From: Paenibacillus endoradicis
Lineage (GTDB): Bacteria > Bacillota > Bacilli > Paenibacillales > Paenibacillaceae
NCBI RefSeq assembly: GCF_024721975.1
Contig: NZ_JANQBB010000008.1
Location: 124,001 to 188,000 of the forward strand
Reading direction: 5' to 3'
DNA: 64,000 bases
The position numbers and the translations under genes are program-made. Positions 63,393 to 64,000 of the stretch are shown here, in pieces; the first letter of the stretch is position 1, and each line of letters opens with the position of its first letter. The notes beneath the pieces are model-generated. The model was not told where the DNA came from. It made no database searches and worked only from the letters and a program-made list of their open reading frames with translations.

Positions 63393-64000
63393 TGTTACGT
63401 CGCTCCTTTACACGAATGATATATATAGATGCTCCAATAAGAAGGGTAAATAGCAATACGAATATTAGTAACCCTGGAAAGTAAATATGTTGGAGTAGAC
63501 TCAACATATTATCTTCTGTCCAAGGTAAAAACATGAGGGCAATCATAGCTGCTCCAGCTAAACAAAGAAATAATAATCTATAGTTATTTTTTCTAATTTG
63601 AAACAAGTCAACCATTAGATACATGGAGATGGATATGCGCACAATGGAACCGGATAGCCATTGATAAATAGATAAAAAATCAACATGCTGTAGGAACTCT
63701 CCTAAAGATAATATTTTCCATTGATCAAAGGCTGTATGTCTTTGTTTTGAAGCTTCATCAGGACCAAATTCGGTAATAGCACCTGTTAACGGTCCCAAGA
63801 CCATCATTAACAAAAAGAGTGCGAGTATTACCGTTTGCCACCATTTCATTTTCTGCTTAATATGGTGAGAGTAAAGCATAATAACCCATATTTCCATTAG
63901 TGCAGAGATGATGTACAAGCTTCCGCTAATCGCTGGGATATAACCCTTATCAAAGATCGGGAAAAGCAAATCCCAATCTTTATGTTTCGTATTAGATAAA
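63373..64000 (-). CDS. Germinant receptor B subunit (GerAB/endospore germination permease), partial
   Basis: The frame is open to the right edge of the window, so the N-terminus lies outside; the first start-like codon at 63969 is internal (upstream residues read SNTKHKDWDLLFPIF). What is present is the C-terminal half, with about six membrane segments and the LLFPIFDKGYIPAI motif. It belongs to the amino-acid permease-like GerB family that forms the germinant-binding part of the receptor. Gene order on this strand is B-A-C. Confidence 0.9.
   Translation of the reverse strand, partial: LSNTKHKDWDLLFPIFDKGYIPAISGSLYIISALMEIWVIMLYSHHIKQKMKWWQTVILALFLLMMVLGPLTGAITEFGPDEASKQRHTAFDQWKILSLGEFLQHVDFLSIYQWLSGSIVRISISMYLMVDLFQIRKNNYRLLFLCLAGAAMIALMFLPWTEDNMLSLLQHIYFPGLLIFVLLFTLLIGASIYIIRVKERRNNEGSTS

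Noticed and set aside
1..64000. Prophage, intact insertion sequence, tRNA or rRNA genes
   Set aside because: No integrase, transposase, phage structural genes, cloverleaf or rRNA segments were recognised on either strand.

Overview
The window is AT-rich Firmicute chromosome, most likely from a spore-forming member of the Paenibacillaceae. The signs are SLH-anchored and copper-amine-oxidase-stalk secreted proteins, spore genes (SleL-like GH18, GerA-type germinant receptor, Ena-like appendage subunits, DUF1360), strong AGGAGG ribosome sites, and the order MoxR - DUF58 - transglutaminase - guaA ... pbuG ... purEKBCSQLFMNHD, which I recall as the Bacillus subtilis yeaC-yeaD-yebA-guaA-pbuG-pur order. 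Nothing looks like a prophage or an intact insertion sequence, and I found no rRNA, tRNA or CRISPR array.

Layout. 1-9.9 kb: 3' part of an asparagine synthetase, a tandem hairpin-repeat array, a Bcp peroxiredoxin, a serine hydrolase, a polysaccharide deacetylase and the three-gene MoxR/DUF58/transglutaminase operon. 10-11.6 kb: guaA. 11.7-32.6 kb: an accessory block splitting guaA from pbuG. It holds an AI-2E-type permease, a guaA 3'-end relic, an Ena-like spore cluster, stalk/ankyrin and LRR proteins, a broken cupin gene, an Rrf2/SDR divergent pair, a 1535-residue SLH-anchored beta-helix protein, a YetF/DUF4363 pair, an SLH relic, a GntR/DUF1648 pair and a stalk-fused hydrolase. 32.7-34.3 kb: pbuG with a PurBox pair and a guanine riboswitch. 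34.4-43 kb: pxpABC, a phosphodiester glycosidase pair, msrAB, a nitroreductase, a triple hairpin-repeat array and sleL. 43.4-58.3 kb: the complete twelve-gene IMP operon, with its own PurBox pair and guanine riboswitch, ending at a strong terminator. 58.5-64 kb: a lipoprotein deacetylase, an alpha/beta hydrolase and a GerA-type germination operon running off the right edge.

How it fits together. purE-purD make IMP from PRPP, guaA turns XMP into GMP, and PbuG imports hypoxanthine/guanine. purE and pbuG share a two-level control layout: an inverted PurBox-like pair with the same 33-nt spacing just upstream of the -35, then a purine riboswitch in the leader.

The most unusual feature is a family of roughly 155-172 bp long-hairpin elements, repeated in tandem with 17-18 bp spacers (187-bp period in the two best arrays). 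They sit directly after stop codons: after asnB, after the nitroreductase gene, and in three gaps plus the end of the purine operon. Their stems differ in sequence between copies but stay complementary, and one copy supplies the last codons of purN. A second small family of five terminator hairpins shares an ATTTGC-8nt-GCAAAT core.
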